Source: Lithospermum erythrorhizon (taxonomy: Eukaryota; Streptophyta; Magnoliopsida; Boraginales; Boraginaceae). From it: a stretch of 64,000 nucleotides of DNA. The stretch is from NCBI GenBank assembly GCA_019722365.1, contig JADFUC010002382.1:558001-622000 (forward strand). Direction: 5' to 3'. The notes below the pieces were generated by a model, which was given only the letters and a program-made list of their open reading frames with translations, was not told the DNA's origin and searched no databases. Both the position numbers and the translations under genes were made by a program. Within the stretch, counting starts at the first letter, position 1, and each line of letters opens with the position of its first letter. Positions 1-10,976 of this stretch are shown here, one piece after another.

Positions 1-44
1 CATTTGTGTACTTATCTCAATAACCTGCATATGACAATGTTGAC

Positions 45-158
45 TGTTGAGATTTGGGAGCTAACCAAGCGGGACATAAGTTGAAGTATACTTGAGCTTG
101 GGTTCGATTCTCATTGTAAGGGAACGGTGGGTGGATTTTTATTTTTAAAAAAAAAAAA
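45..158 (+). mobile_element. tRNA-derived SINE, probable
   Basis: A Pol III type internal promoter is visible: an A-box-like GCTAACCAAGCGGGA at about 60-74 and a near-perfect B box GGTTCGATTC at 101-110, spaced as in plant SINEs. It is followed by a short body with a GGTGGGTGG stretch and a 12-base A run at 147-158. The 5' limit is not clear and I see no convincing target duplication. A decayed tRNA gene is less likely because no acceptor-stem pairing is evident. Confidence 0.5.
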
Positions 159-505
159 GTATACTACCTTGACCCCTAATCATTTGTTTAATTGTATTGG
201 TTTCATATTTTAAAATTTATTGAAACTCAACCATCTTGAATATCAATCAGGTAACGTTATAAGAGAATTATTTATTTGGTATCAGAAAGTGTGAATAGGT
301 TAGAACGAAGGTAGTATATACGACGCGGCAAATGATTTGTGAGCCAAAGAAATGTATAGTAAAAGTGTACAAGTCAAAGAAGCAAAGACAATGCAAGAGT
401 TGTCACTTTTAACTTAGTGTACTATAAAAAAGTAAAGAGTAATTGTATGTGGCCATGAATGTGTAATGAAAATTGATAGAATATGATAATTCAATGGGTA
501 CATTA

Positions 506-1177
506 TTAAGACAAGACAACATGAGGTGGTAACTTGGTTGATTTTTGAACTTCTACAGTGACGACGTCGTTTGAACGTGGAGGCTGACATGGACATGGCA
601 TTGCAATGAATTTTGGTACTTGATCTCCGGGCATCAACACTGGTAAGCACTCTTTTTCCATTTGATTCAAACTCTGTTAAATAATGAACAAAATTATGTT
701 ACAAAATAACCCATCAATTATATTGAAGCAGGGAGTACGTCAAAAGATTGAATTCGAGATTTATAAGTTTATAATTTTCTATGTAAGTATCCAGTATGGA
801 TTGTAAGGATACTATAATAGAGGTCGATATCGATAGTTCAAACCTCATAGCTAAGTTTGAAAAAAATATTCAAATTTTAAAAGGAAGGAGTAACATTCAA
901 TGCATTTCTAAAAGTATTATATAGAGTGTATGGCTATTACCGAAAGTATAGGTTTGGGCTTCATGGTATCAGTAGAAGCTGCTTCAAGATCAGAAGGTTG
1001 TGAGCCGCGGCGGAATGAGCGGAGCTTGTCACGGTGGTAGCAGCAAGACAAGATTCCGCTCAAGCTGAAGATGACTATCAATAGGAAGGCAGTGCCTAAG
1101 GGGAACCCTAAAGAAGGGCGAGACGACGAATCCGAATGAAGAGAAGAGGGGGTGAAGTTCTGACTCTCCATTGGCAC
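506..1177 (-). CDS. Small single-pass membrane protein of a plant-specific uncharacterised family; two exons
   Basis: Exon 1 is 1177-941 and exon 2 is 673-506. The donor is GTAATA just left of 941 and the acceptor TTAACAG lies just right of 673. The join is in frame and gives 134 residues ending at TAA 508-506. Residues 25-47 form one hydrophobic segment (FPLGTAFLLIVIFSLSGIL) followed by SCCYHRDKLRS, a Cys pair and a basic patch, which suggests a membrane anchor with a cytosolic tail. Exon 2 carries the conserved-looking block LPVLMPGDQVPKFIAMPCPC. From memory, plant proteins with this TM-SCCYHWDKLR plus LPVLMPGD...PCPC arrangement are annotated as a hydroxyproline-rich glycoprotein family of unknown function. 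The name is from memory and the role is unknown. A second in-frame ATG at 1171 is an alternative start. The intact frame, splice sites and upstream TATA box suggest a live gene. Confidence 0.75.
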
Positions 1178-1419
1178 TACTACTTGATAATAAGTTGATA
1201 TTTTGAATATGTAACCTCTCTACTCCTCTCATTAGGGGTTGGAACTAAAACTAGTAGGTTGTGTTTTGTTGTCTTAAACAACAACAAAAAAGATGTCAAT
1301 TTAATTTGGGATCAAGGGTAGAATGAAAAAAGAATGGAGGAAGGAAGGCCAAAGTGTTTATTTGGTTGGTGTGTTTGAGGGATGGTGGAGAGACTACAGA
1401 GCAAGAGGGTGCGTGCCTC

Positions 1420-1427
1420 TATTTATA
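1420..1427 (-). promoter_or_regulatory. TATA box of the small membrane-protein gene
   Basis: The minus strand reads TATAAATA, a canonical plant TATA box, about 245 bases upstream of the first ATG at 1177. This implies a 5' leader of roughly 200 bases. It is the only good TATA match in the upstream few hundred bases on that strand. Confidence 0.55.
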
Positions 1428-1620
1428 AAGTGAGCAATGGTTACATTTTTTTTGGGGGTAAGTATGAGCAATGGGTACATGAAAGTACCCTTTTTGTTAT
1501 ATTCTGAATTTTCGGATTTTGGTACGGAATTAGGAGTGGACCCAAAATGTTTATGTGCCAGCTGATTACACTGATGAACATAAACAAACTGGCACATCTT
1601 TGATATAAATGGAAATTGTG

Positions 1621-1745
1621 AAGCGCCGCTAACGGCGCCGGGTCATGTCGCGAGATTACGGAGGAGGTGAATCGTGTGATGTGTTTTAAGCGTCGGGGCG
1701 AGAGAACTTCGCTAGGCTCTTAATCTGAGAATGCTTGCGTGATTG
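1621..1745 (+). mobile_element. 5S-rRNA-like block, possibly a Cassandra-type TRIM LTR remnant
   Basis: Several stretches line up in order with plant 5S rRNA. CGCTAACGGCGCCGGGTC at 1627-1644 resembles the region around the 5S GCACTAATGCACCGGATC. TTAAGCG at 1686-1692 and GGGGCGAGAG at 1695-1704 match 5S TTAAGCG and GGGCGAGAG. CTAGG at 1712-1716 and CTGAGAATGCTTGCGTG at 1725-1741 resemble the 5S 3' third (CTGGGAAGTCCTCGTG). There is a roughly 30-base insertion before TTAAGCG. 5S-like sequence inside an LTR is the hallmark of Cassandra TRIM elements. A stand-alone decayed 5S gene is the alternative. I did not find a second LTR. Confidence 0.45.
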
Positions 1746-4035
1746 ACATGTGTAAGAAAAAGCCCAGGGTGTCGGCGTTTAAGCGGCTACCAGCCTACAT
1801 CCCGGTTGGTATGCTCCGGAACGGCATCTTTGATATAGTGGTTCAACTGGGTATAGTTGTTTCGGTGGATAACCTTTGTAAATGGGATTTAGACCTATGT
1901 GTGAACTAATTTTCAGCTCCAATGGGAGCTTAGTGTTTCGTAGAAATCAAGCATAAGTAAAAGGTGAAAAGGGGAAAAGGAGGCATATGCAACCGGAATG
2001 GGGAAAAGGTAATAGCTCAAAGTGGGCAACATGACATTGGCAAAACTTTCAATACTGTATGTCACAAAGATATTAGTGACTAGTAGCCGTAGGTATCTCA
2101 ATTACTACAAAGGAGATCAAATTGAATTTGCATACTACTGAACATGGGTTTAATTATTATTTTTGTTAAATGAAGGGTTTGGATTATATTGTCTTGACTC
2201 TTGAGTGCCTTATTTGCGGAGAATCTACTAATTGTACCAAAATGATCCTGTCAACATACTCTAGCTCCTTTTGATTTTTCGAAACTAACCCCAACTTGAT
2301 TATTGAAGAATCAATAACACACTTTTGTTTTCCACCAGATTTGATTAGTTTTTTTTTAACATAAATAGAATCTTGTAGCTTATAACCCACATACTCTGAG
2401 GGTATATTCATGCAATTATGGATGAAAATAAATGTATTTGGAACTGATTTATGAATAAGACAATTTAGTATTTCATTATCCACACCAATTTGCCAAAAAC
2501 TCTGTATAATAACAAGGCTTTTTGGTAGATAATCTTTAAAGCTATCGGCGTAATTTTTATATAGTTCCCAAATTTATTAAATGCTTTATTGCTTGTTTCC
2601 TTATTTTTCTAGAACCATTAAATGCATTCGGTCAAACCTTTCACGAGCTATCGTTAGCATCAAGGGCCGCTAAGCCTGTTTTCTACGTTTAAGCGATTGA
2701 AATAACATTTTTTTTATACTAGCATTTACACAAAAGAATAGGTGGCTATCTTAAATATTTTACATAATTAAAATAAAGAACCCCATTAATTTAACTAACA
2801 TCACGTCTACCTCTGCCCCCGCCTCTAGTTATTTTAATGTAGTGGGAGCATGAGTAAATTTAATATTTTTATGTGGTAGAATGTATAGGGATCGCATGGT
2901 AGTTTCAGCTATGTGTGTTTTGGGAAGTAATATAGTCGTTTGATATGTATTTTAGTGAAAAAATTAAGTTTAAGGGAATGCTAAGACGAAGAAAAGTATA
3001 GGAGAATAAATTCAGAAAGCAATATCTGAAATTCTGCGTTTAAGAATTGTTAGTAAAAATGTAATAACAAGTTTGGCTGTCTACTCCATATAAGAATTCA
3101 AGTACTCATACCGCACATTCCCACAAGACCAAAACAGTGGTTACGAAGGTGAACTGAACATGGGTTTTCTGACCCTTTGGATTCCTAAAGGACACCATAA
3201 CGAATATGCCTCTATTTATATGCCCATATAATTATTTAATATATCGAGAAAGAAGCCGAAAACAGCGCGCGTTAGTTTGTCAAGTAATCACCACAAATAA
3301 ATGACGAGTATTAAATAATGATAGCTCCAAGTTTTAAATGACAATTGTGATATACTAGTATACTTCGTAGTTCGATCGTCTTGTCCAACAAAAAATATAG
3401 AAAAAAGAACCTCAGAAGTATCTAGCTCCATGTCAATGCAAACAGCACGAACTACGTAGTTATGAATTGAAGTACATTATAATTATGTAATGGTTGAAAG
3501 TGAGATGATTGTAGATTTAGTCTTTTGACAGTTTCTATAGGTTATAATTTGATCCTATGTTAGTGCATGAAAATTAATCAAATATTTTGTGATGTTAGAT
3601 CAAGCATGCTACAATAGTTGATATGACAGTACCGAATTCGAAAAGAATATATTAAAGAAGATCGCCGAGAAGATTGTGTTTAGAAGAAGATCACCGTGAG
3701 ATATGATTTGTTTAATGGAAAATAAGATGCGGGCGTAGTAGGAAGATTTACACGTCTAAAATAAGGAAGGAAAGAAGACTGAATGCATTTAATGATTTAC
3801 AAGATGGAAGTTTTGTTTATGGAAGTTATTTTCGTAAAGCTTTGTTTGTCTTTCTGTTATAAAAAAGGCCTACCGTGCGGACACAAGTATCGAAGCAAGA
3901 GAATTCTACATTGTGCTCCGTTCTGACAGTCTTTGCGTTTTAGTGATTCTGCGTGGTTAAGCATCTTTTAGGGATAGTAGTGTGTAGCCAGTGGAGGATA
4001 GGTGTCTTGAAGTGGAGGCACAACGCCGGTGAGAT
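1746..4035. other. Intergenic DNA, no gene recognised
   Basis: AT-rich sequence with short open frames that resemble nothing I know. A stretch around 3640-4010 has a TATAAAAAAGG at about 3858-3868 and a GC-richer tail, and could be part of an LTR, but I see no partner or primer binding site. Confidence 0.4.
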
Positions 4036-5079
4036 TAAGTTGTAAGCGAGCGGGTCGAACCGAATATCTTAGGGTTCGAGTTAGAGCTCATTACTTCGAA
4101 TCTAAGGTTCGATTCGGCTCGATTTGGCCGAATCTCAAAAACTATTGCTCGGCTCGAGTTCGGGGTCTTTTTTTAGTTAGATATTCGGCTCATTTTTTCG
4201 AATAGTTCGAAAAAGCTAATGATATCTGAAGTTAAAAATTTGAAAAAAAAATACTGCACTACTAAATATTACAAGCCAAAAGACAAAACATGGAAATACT
4301 AATGTTCTTCTGGGTTCCAAATTTGAAAATAAATAGGTTAGGCTCGGATTAAAGGCTGCCATCAAACAAAAGTCCGACCACGCCATGGTTCGCAATGACT
4401 ATGTAGATGCCATGCGAATGCGTGTCGGATCAACTCGTCGGACACGTCGTAGACGCGAATAACATAGTGTTTAAAATGCGAAAGCATCTGCAAGATCAAT
4501 TGTATGCATACTAAATATCATCGTCCCGAGAACCGCGAGGGGTTAGCAATTTAATAGTCCAAAGGTATAGTAACAATCAGGGAATAAGTAAAAGCAACGC
4601 AAAAGAAATAGAAATAGGCAAATGAGGGATCCGAGAATTGCATGAATCATGTATTCATGTTTTTCTAAATCCTTTGGTCTTCGTTGGTGAACTTTTATTC
4701 TTCTTTCCGCATGTTTTTAGCCCCGGTTGGGGGTTGCGGAGGTATCTGGCCAGTTTGGAAGTTACAGGTTTCGAATGAAGACTGTCAACCTGGGCATGAT
4801 CAGGCTCCTTTGAAGGAGCAGCAACTACAACTCAAACAATAAAGGAAACCAGGTAAGTAATCACAAAAAATGCCAAAAAAATAATGAAACTTAATGTAAA
4901 AATTCTTACCCGATAGTATTGGATTTAGGATCTTCTATCTCAAATTCTTTTTCAAATTTCAATTGATAGGATCCTCGTTTCTCTGAAATCATAGGCCGAT
5001 TAAAAAAAGAAAAGAAAAGTTAATAATTAAAAAGAAAAAAGGATAAGAAATAGGTTATCAGTTTTGGAATTCTTATTCC

Positions 5080-6960
5080 ATAGGCTTCTTGATCGATCAC
5101 CGAGACAAAGAAAAGACCTCGGTGTGTCTCTTACCGTTGAGGATTTTTTATATCGATTACCACTTTCCTGACACTAAATGTAGATTCGATCTGCAGCGGT
5201 TGAAATGGAAATAGATAAAATATCCTTTGCCATCTTGGAAACTATTTTATATTTTCCTGCTCACTTTTCCGCAAGCGAGGATATCAAAATTGGCCACATT
5301 AGGAAAAACTTTTTCCTCATAGTAAGTTTCAGAGTCAATTTTATCCTCCCATTGATTCGGTTCACTGCGTATATTATCAAACCTCCTTTTGCCAGTATGG
5401 AACATGGAGGCATTTCAGAAATATGCGATTATATGTTTACGGCCACTTTCACTTTCATCGCGTAAATATTTACATATTGCTCATAAAGAATATTGGAAAC
5501 TATTTAAAATAATTTCAATCCCCCAAACTCATAGACAATAGGATGTGTACATGCAAATCGTCGTTTTCTCTTATATTTAGGATCTAGAATAGAGCCAAAA
5601 CGAAAGCAACAAGTCACATTCCTCCAGTATATCGAACTTATGAGCCATTGTAGCGCCATGATGCATATCTTGCAATCCCTCGTTGTCAGTGAACATTGAT
5701 CGGTTCCTTAATTCTCAACTCCATTAAAAACATATTGGTAGGATAATTGTTGCCACTTATCGGATTAGTAACATCTAGGAAAACCTCAAGGAATTCACAC
5801 TTCATCTTGTTTGTTCCATTCTAAACTAATAGGATCGAATCTTACAAAAGGACTAAATCATCTTGACATATTTTTATGAAACATGCCTATACTTATAAGC
5901 GATGTTAAGCATCACAAAGTAGAGTTCCATCACAGTGTTGTTATCAGCGCTAGCAATTCTGAGCAACTTTAAATTGACCTATGCTCATTTAAAAGCTGAG
6001 ACTGACCTATTTTCATACTTGAAATAAATATTTGACACCATACATATGACATCCTGAGCATGATCCCGATCTCTTTGATCCATCCGCAACTTGACAAGTT
6101 AATAATATGTGCGCATCTCACGTGAAATAATTTGCCATTCAAAACCCAGTTAAAATTGAATTGTAATCCTTTCTCGAAATATCAATACGCATCATTAACC
6201 TTAGCGTTGTCGGTATCCGCAGCTCACTTTGTCGGTAATTCCATAAGACTTAGCAATTTCTAATGTACTTCTTTAGCTAATATAATACCGTTATGTGGTG
6301 GAGGTACATTGACAAAAGAGTACTCTTTTTGTAAATTCAATTCTATCAATGTAATGACGAAGTTGTTATCACCGTATAGCTGTCTTTTGAACCCCATCCT
6401 GGCAGTCGATTGGATTCAACCAACTCGCTTAGCCTTTCCCAACGGATACTTAGTGCTTTCCTTTCCTTTTGAAACACAACAAATCATTCTTTTACAACCA
6501 TATATCTAGTCGTTTCTTGTAATATGAGACTATATGTCTTGAGAATTCATTAAATACCTTATGCTTTCCAGTGCTCATAAATGGATACTCATGAGCTAAA
6601 ATCATATGTGCAGCCAAGAGTTTAACTCTTTCATAACTAAAAGTGAAAGTTTGAACTAAACTTTTCACCTTGAAATAACTACACCGTACAATTGAAGTTA
6701 TGCAGTTACAAGCTTTGTTTGACGTTGCAACAGTTAGGAAAGTTTTTATGTCATTTAGTGCCAGAACTGAAATGTCGTTAAATGAGTTGTAATGCCGCGT
6801 TTTTGAAAAAGTACCCTTTTGTACTTACTGCTTCACCTTTTCCCCAGCGGGGAAGCGTAATAGGATCAATATGATCCCACGTCTGATCACTGCTTCCACG
6901 GGTTTATTTGTCTGAGATCGTCTCGTTAACCTCAGCCGAGGAAGCTGACTCTGGAATATT
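5080..6960 (-). pseudogene. hAT transposase (BED zinc finger to dimerisation domain), broken
   Basis: Read right to left on the minus strand, the family order is intact in pieces. A BED-finger-like segment with QTWDHIDPITLP lies at about 6905-6790. KELNSWLH and HEYPF-like remains lie at 6640-6560. NVPPPHNGIILAKEVH (6320-6270) is followed by ADTDNAKVNDAY (6225-6190), as in the catalytic region of plant hAT transposases. GKLFHVRCAHIINL lies at 6145-6095. An MAHKFDI...ILDPKYK-like stretch lies at 5650-5570. The hAT dimerisation segment (ILS-KMAKDILSI, then a VST-like remnant) lies at 5250-5180. Many stops and frameshifts break it, so it cannot make transposase. Plant ZBED/RICESLEEPER-type transposases have the same domain order. 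Confidence 0.8.
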
Positions 6961-7013
6961 TCGGGAATCCCTCGTTTACCTCAACGGAATCCACCTCCCG
7001 ACAAATTTATCAC

Positions 7014-8900
7014 TGTTAGGCTAATTAAGATGCGCTTGTTTAATGATGACTTAAACATTGATTTACTATCGCAATATGTTCTCGAGTGTTTTATTTAAAT
7101 GAACATGTTAGAAGTAATGCTTCTCGGACGTAAAGTTGATAGTCATCAAGTAAGCAAAAGATCAAATCATTGAGGACTTGAAAAGCTTAAAGAAAAGAAT
7201 GATGTTGAAGGTAAGTCGATCATTCACACCCGATTAAATGAGGGCCAAAGCCCAATGAAGAAGAGATATGAAAAAATCAAGATGGAAGAGACGAGCCTTG
7301 GCGATCCGGAACTTAGGTAAAAGTCACCAGCTTGAGCAGCTACTGACACTAACTAACAGTTGAAGCTTTTAAATGAGAGTATCTTTTGACAAAATATTTA
7401 TCAAAATATTTATATCTTAAAATTATATTTGTCAAAATAAGAAATTTCGAAGTTTGATCTCGTTTTCTTAAAGTGTTTGAAAAGAGCTTTTCAACACATT
7501 TTGAATCTTCAAAATCGGAGTTTTAACGAAGTGGGAAAAAATGTTTTACGTTGGTCCATCATGACCGTATCTTTATCGATGAGGTCTCGGCCAGGTCTGG
7601 GTAAAATGTGAGCCGTGCAGCCGTTTTGTGGTTTGAACTCCGTTTAACACCCGTTTAACCTCGTTTAATCATTTTGATTCCCAACCTTTGCCACCGATAT
7701 TTTTGAAATATAAGAACAAAATCTCTCATTTAAAATATTAAAACTCTCTCTTAGATTATGCTTCAATTAGATTATTGAAAAGAGTTTTAGTTGGATTTCA
7801 TTCACTTAACTTTCAAAGAGATTAAAGGCTAAGAAGGAGCATTCAAGTTTTTGATAAAATGCTGAGGAATTTTATCATCTCGAAATACTAAACATTCATA
7901 TTCAAGGAGATTCAAACAAGCTTCAATATCATATCTACTCGACAAAGGGGTTATCACGCTCTTCAATTTATTATCTACTCGATTAGGAGGTGTAAGTTGT
8001 GCTAGAAATATTTGTAATCGATTGTAGCTCGTTGAGGGAGCATTTTTAGATTGGGATAAAATAACCCTACATTTCTATAAAGAGAGATATCCCGTTAAGT
8101 TAGGATTTGATCTTCGTACTAGAGCGAGAGTCCAGTATTGTAGAACTACTTAAGCTAGGAATCGGGAGATTGTGTCGTAGTGTTTAAGCTAGTGCTTAAG
8201 CGATACGACATAAAGTGCTTTCAGTGGTAGAGTTGTATCTCCGATTTGATTAGGTTGAAATCCTCTGGAGTTCATAGGTTAACTTTAGTGGTAGTAGACT
8301 AGGAGTTGAAATTCTAGGTTGCGGCTTGGAGTTCTTAATGAGGGTTAGAGTTATCACGTTGGTTTGCGGCTTCACCCCGGCTTTTGAAGAAGTCTTAGAC
8401 TAGTGGATTTACAGTGAAAGCTTTAAGGTGGGAAGCCCAGATTGAGGGGATGTAGATTAGTGAACCTCGTAAAAATACCGTGTCGAGTTTGCATCTTCTT
8501 TCCCTACTCTTTACTTTATTGTTTATATTATTTATATGATAGAATTGCTAGGATTCTATTATATGCTTGAATGTGATATTAATTATGTATGCTAGCATAT
8601 AATTGTTTAAAAGCAATAAGATTAATTAAAATTTATTTATTTTATATCTCAATAATAGATTTGATCAATTAGAACTTAATTGTTTATTTCCACGTTGGTT
8701 AAAATTATATTGTTTGTTTGATTCGTATTTAAGTAAATTGTTTTATTATGTCAAATCAAACATTGTTGTTTTAAAGAGTTAATATTATTTTGGCACATTC
8801 GCGTTTGTTTTAAATTGGTAAATTTGTATTAAAAAGTCAGCAGTCGAACTTCTTAAACCTTATTGACCCCTCCCAAAAGATTTGTCGTATAAAATTTATG
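7014..8900 (+). mobile_element. LTR fragment of a SIRE/Maximus-like copia element
   Basis: No coding capacity. The sequence resembles long LTRs of SIRE-type copia elements. It begins near GTTAGGCTAATTAAGATGCG, contains CACTTAACTTTCAAAGAG at about 7803-7820, and has a GAACCTCGTAAAAATACCGTG-like stretch at about 8462-8482 followed by T-rich sequence ending in a CCTTATTGACCCCTCCC-like tail near 8857-8873. A degenerate GATTGGAGC follows, where a tRNA-Met primer binding site would be expected. It lies inside the proposed hAT element and reads as a solo or truncated LTR. Recognition is from memory of the family style only. Confidence 0.4.
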
Positions 8901-9099
8901 ATACTGGGATTGGAGCTAAATCGTTTGAGCATTAGACTTTGAATCGGACCGGAAATGCCGTCGTCGTTCGGAGGGAGGGTATAGAATTCGGGGATGGGGT
9001 GTCACGAGGATTCAATAGAAAGGAAATACCACGTATTAGATTATAATAAAAATTGATAGATAAAATTATTAATTTACAAATTGTATCTGAACTCAAAAT

Positions 9100-9530
9100 T
9101 TGAAACCTAAATTAATTACAACTGTCTTGAGTAGAAAGCGTCACCAAATCGAAACCTAATTCAATTATAATTAATTAAAACCTAAGTAAAACCTAAATTA
9201 ATTACTTAATTAGCAACTAAAACCTAATTTAAGTATTTAATTAAGAAAAATCTAAATCGAACCCTAATTAAAACCCCACAAATCATTACATAATTAAGTG
9301 AAACCCTAAATCAAAAACCTAATTCAATTATTTAATTAAGTAAAACCCTAAATCAAAACACTAATTGAAACCCTTAAATTAATTACTTAATTAAGTGAAA
9401 CCCTAAATCAATTACTTAATTAATTGAAACCCTAATTCAATTATTCAGTTAACAAATCAATTAATTGAACCTTTAATTAAGTAATTAATCCATTAATCGA
9501 ACCCTAATTGAAAACCTAAATCGATTAAAG
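9100..9530. repeat. Degenerate AT-rich repeat with telomere-like AAACCCTAA motifs
   Basis: AATTAATTACTTAATTAAGTG-type units alternate with (A)AACCCTAA(A/T)T. The ACCCTAA heptamer or a close variant occurs at about 9262, 9302, 9344, 9401, 9428 and 9501, at irregular spacings of roughly 27-75 bases. The motif equals the plant telomere heptamer CCCTAAA in some copies, but no two heptamers are directly adjacent. It is probably a low-complexity or leader region of the surrounding transposon. Confidence 0.6.
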
Positions 9531-10734
9531 TAAAAAAGCTTAAATTAATCAATTAGTGAACCAATAATTAAGTTCTTATTGTTTAATGAACCCCCAACTT
9601 CAATTAATCAAAACATTAAAAATTAAAACCTAAAAATCAAAAGCAAATAAATCGAACCTAATATGAAATCACAACTTCCAAAACCATACATGCAAATCGA
9701 AATTGAATAAATTATCAAAGTGGCTTGAGAAGGTCAAAGTCAAGCATAATAGTCAAACTTCAATAATAGTCAAAATTGTCAATTGAAACTAGAAATCGAA
9801 ACATAAAACAATCAAATCGAAGTCAAATGCAAAAATTAAAGTAAAAAAAGTCAAAGGGTTAATTGAATCGGAAATCGAAAAGCTAAAACACATGAAATAA
9901 CTTTCAATCGAACTGTCATGAAAAACCAAATATACCAAACAAAATCGAAGCGGTTTAGAAGTCAGGCAATCAACTAGATCTAAAATTAGAAATCGACACG
10001 AAAATATATAATCACGCTGACATAGATAACGGTAATTACATAAAACATGGAATTAGAAGGTTCTGAGTTGAGGAAAGTAGAGATTAGGGACAAAACTTAG
10101 AGAGAAAATGAGAGATGAAACGGCAGAGAGAAGAAAGAATGAGGGAATGAGAGTTTAGGGTATCTATAGGTTTTTAGGGATAATATTAATGGACCAAATG
10201 AAATGGATCAATGGGGGAAAGGATATTAATGGACCAGGGGAAGGGGGCTTATTTGACGAATGTACATATATTTATAATGAATTACAATTTAAACGTCCAG
10301 AAACCCGTTTAGAAACGGCTCGAGGCAGGCTCTTGATATCGCATCTGCAAGGCTCGGTATGCGTTTGAACCTCGAGGCGAACATCGAATGAACTATTTCA
10401 AACCGGAGCTCGAATCGAGCCAGAGCTTTCGGGCTCATTTATAGCTAATTGAGATATGAGTAGAATAAAGGCGAAAAGAATGGGAAGCGTTGAATAAGTC
10501 ACTTTGTTTGTAATTCTCGTATCGAGTGGGGCATCCTTATTTGGGTAGGCGCCTCCAGGGCCCAGAGTCTTCACGTTAACACCGAGGCTGGGTTAATGGG
10601 TGTGTGTTTTTACTTTAAGCTGGCATGCTTTGTTTAATTGCTTTAAGGTCGAGTTAGTCATGGAGTATTTAATAGTTGTCTTAGACAGGCGGTAGTACTA
10701 AGTAGACGATTACACTTTTTCATCCTAAATAATA

Positions 10735-10974
10735 CTCCTTTCTTCAATCCATTTTAATTGACATTTGATTTTTTTGAAATTGAACTTTGACCATCAATTA
10801 CTAATTATTCTTTACTCTAAAAAATACAAAATTTATATAATTGGATTCGTCTTTTAAAATATTTCATAATATTAATTTTTTATATTTTTTAATTATATAA
10901 TTAAAGAGTAATTGAATATTAAATATTTATCTCGATATGTGAAAAATACAATTAAAATGGATTGAAGGAAGTAG
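10735..10974. mobile_element. Stowaway-type (Tc1/Mariner) MITE, 240 bp
   Basis: The left end reads CTCCTTTCTTCAATCCATTT and the reverse complement of the right end reads CTACTTCCTTCAATCCATTT, giving inverted repeats of over 20 bases. It is flanked on both sides by TA (10733-10734 and 10975-10976), the TA target duplication of this family. The interior is AT-rich and non-coding. Confidence 0.8.
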
Positions 10975-10976
10975 TA

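Larger units (their letters stand above)
4040..10450 (-). mobile_element. hAT-superfamily DNA transposon, decayed, with nested insertions
   Basis: The core is a broken hAT transposase read on the minus strand (see 5080-6960). The proposed ends are inferred. Around 4050-4200 there is a cluster of TTCGA/GGCTCG motifs, and around 10310-10440 a cluster of CTCGA/GGCTCG motifs in the opposite sense, as in hAT subterminal regions. The minus-strand sequence at about 10200-10060 is pyrimidine-rich like a 5' leader (CTCTCATTTTCTCTC). A SIRE-like LTR (7014-8900) interrupts the element upstream of the coding part. I could not define the exact TIR or the 8-bp target duplication, so the borders are provisional. 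Confidence 0.4.

Noticed and set aside
2184..2483. 99-codon minus-strand frame (MDNEILNCLIHKS...)
   Set aside because: No recognisable domain, splice partner or promoter. It lies in AT-rich DNA, where frames of this length occur by chance.
9250..9510. Interstitial telomere
   Set aside because: The CCCTAAA-like words are never in direct tandem, so this is not telomeric repeat DNA.
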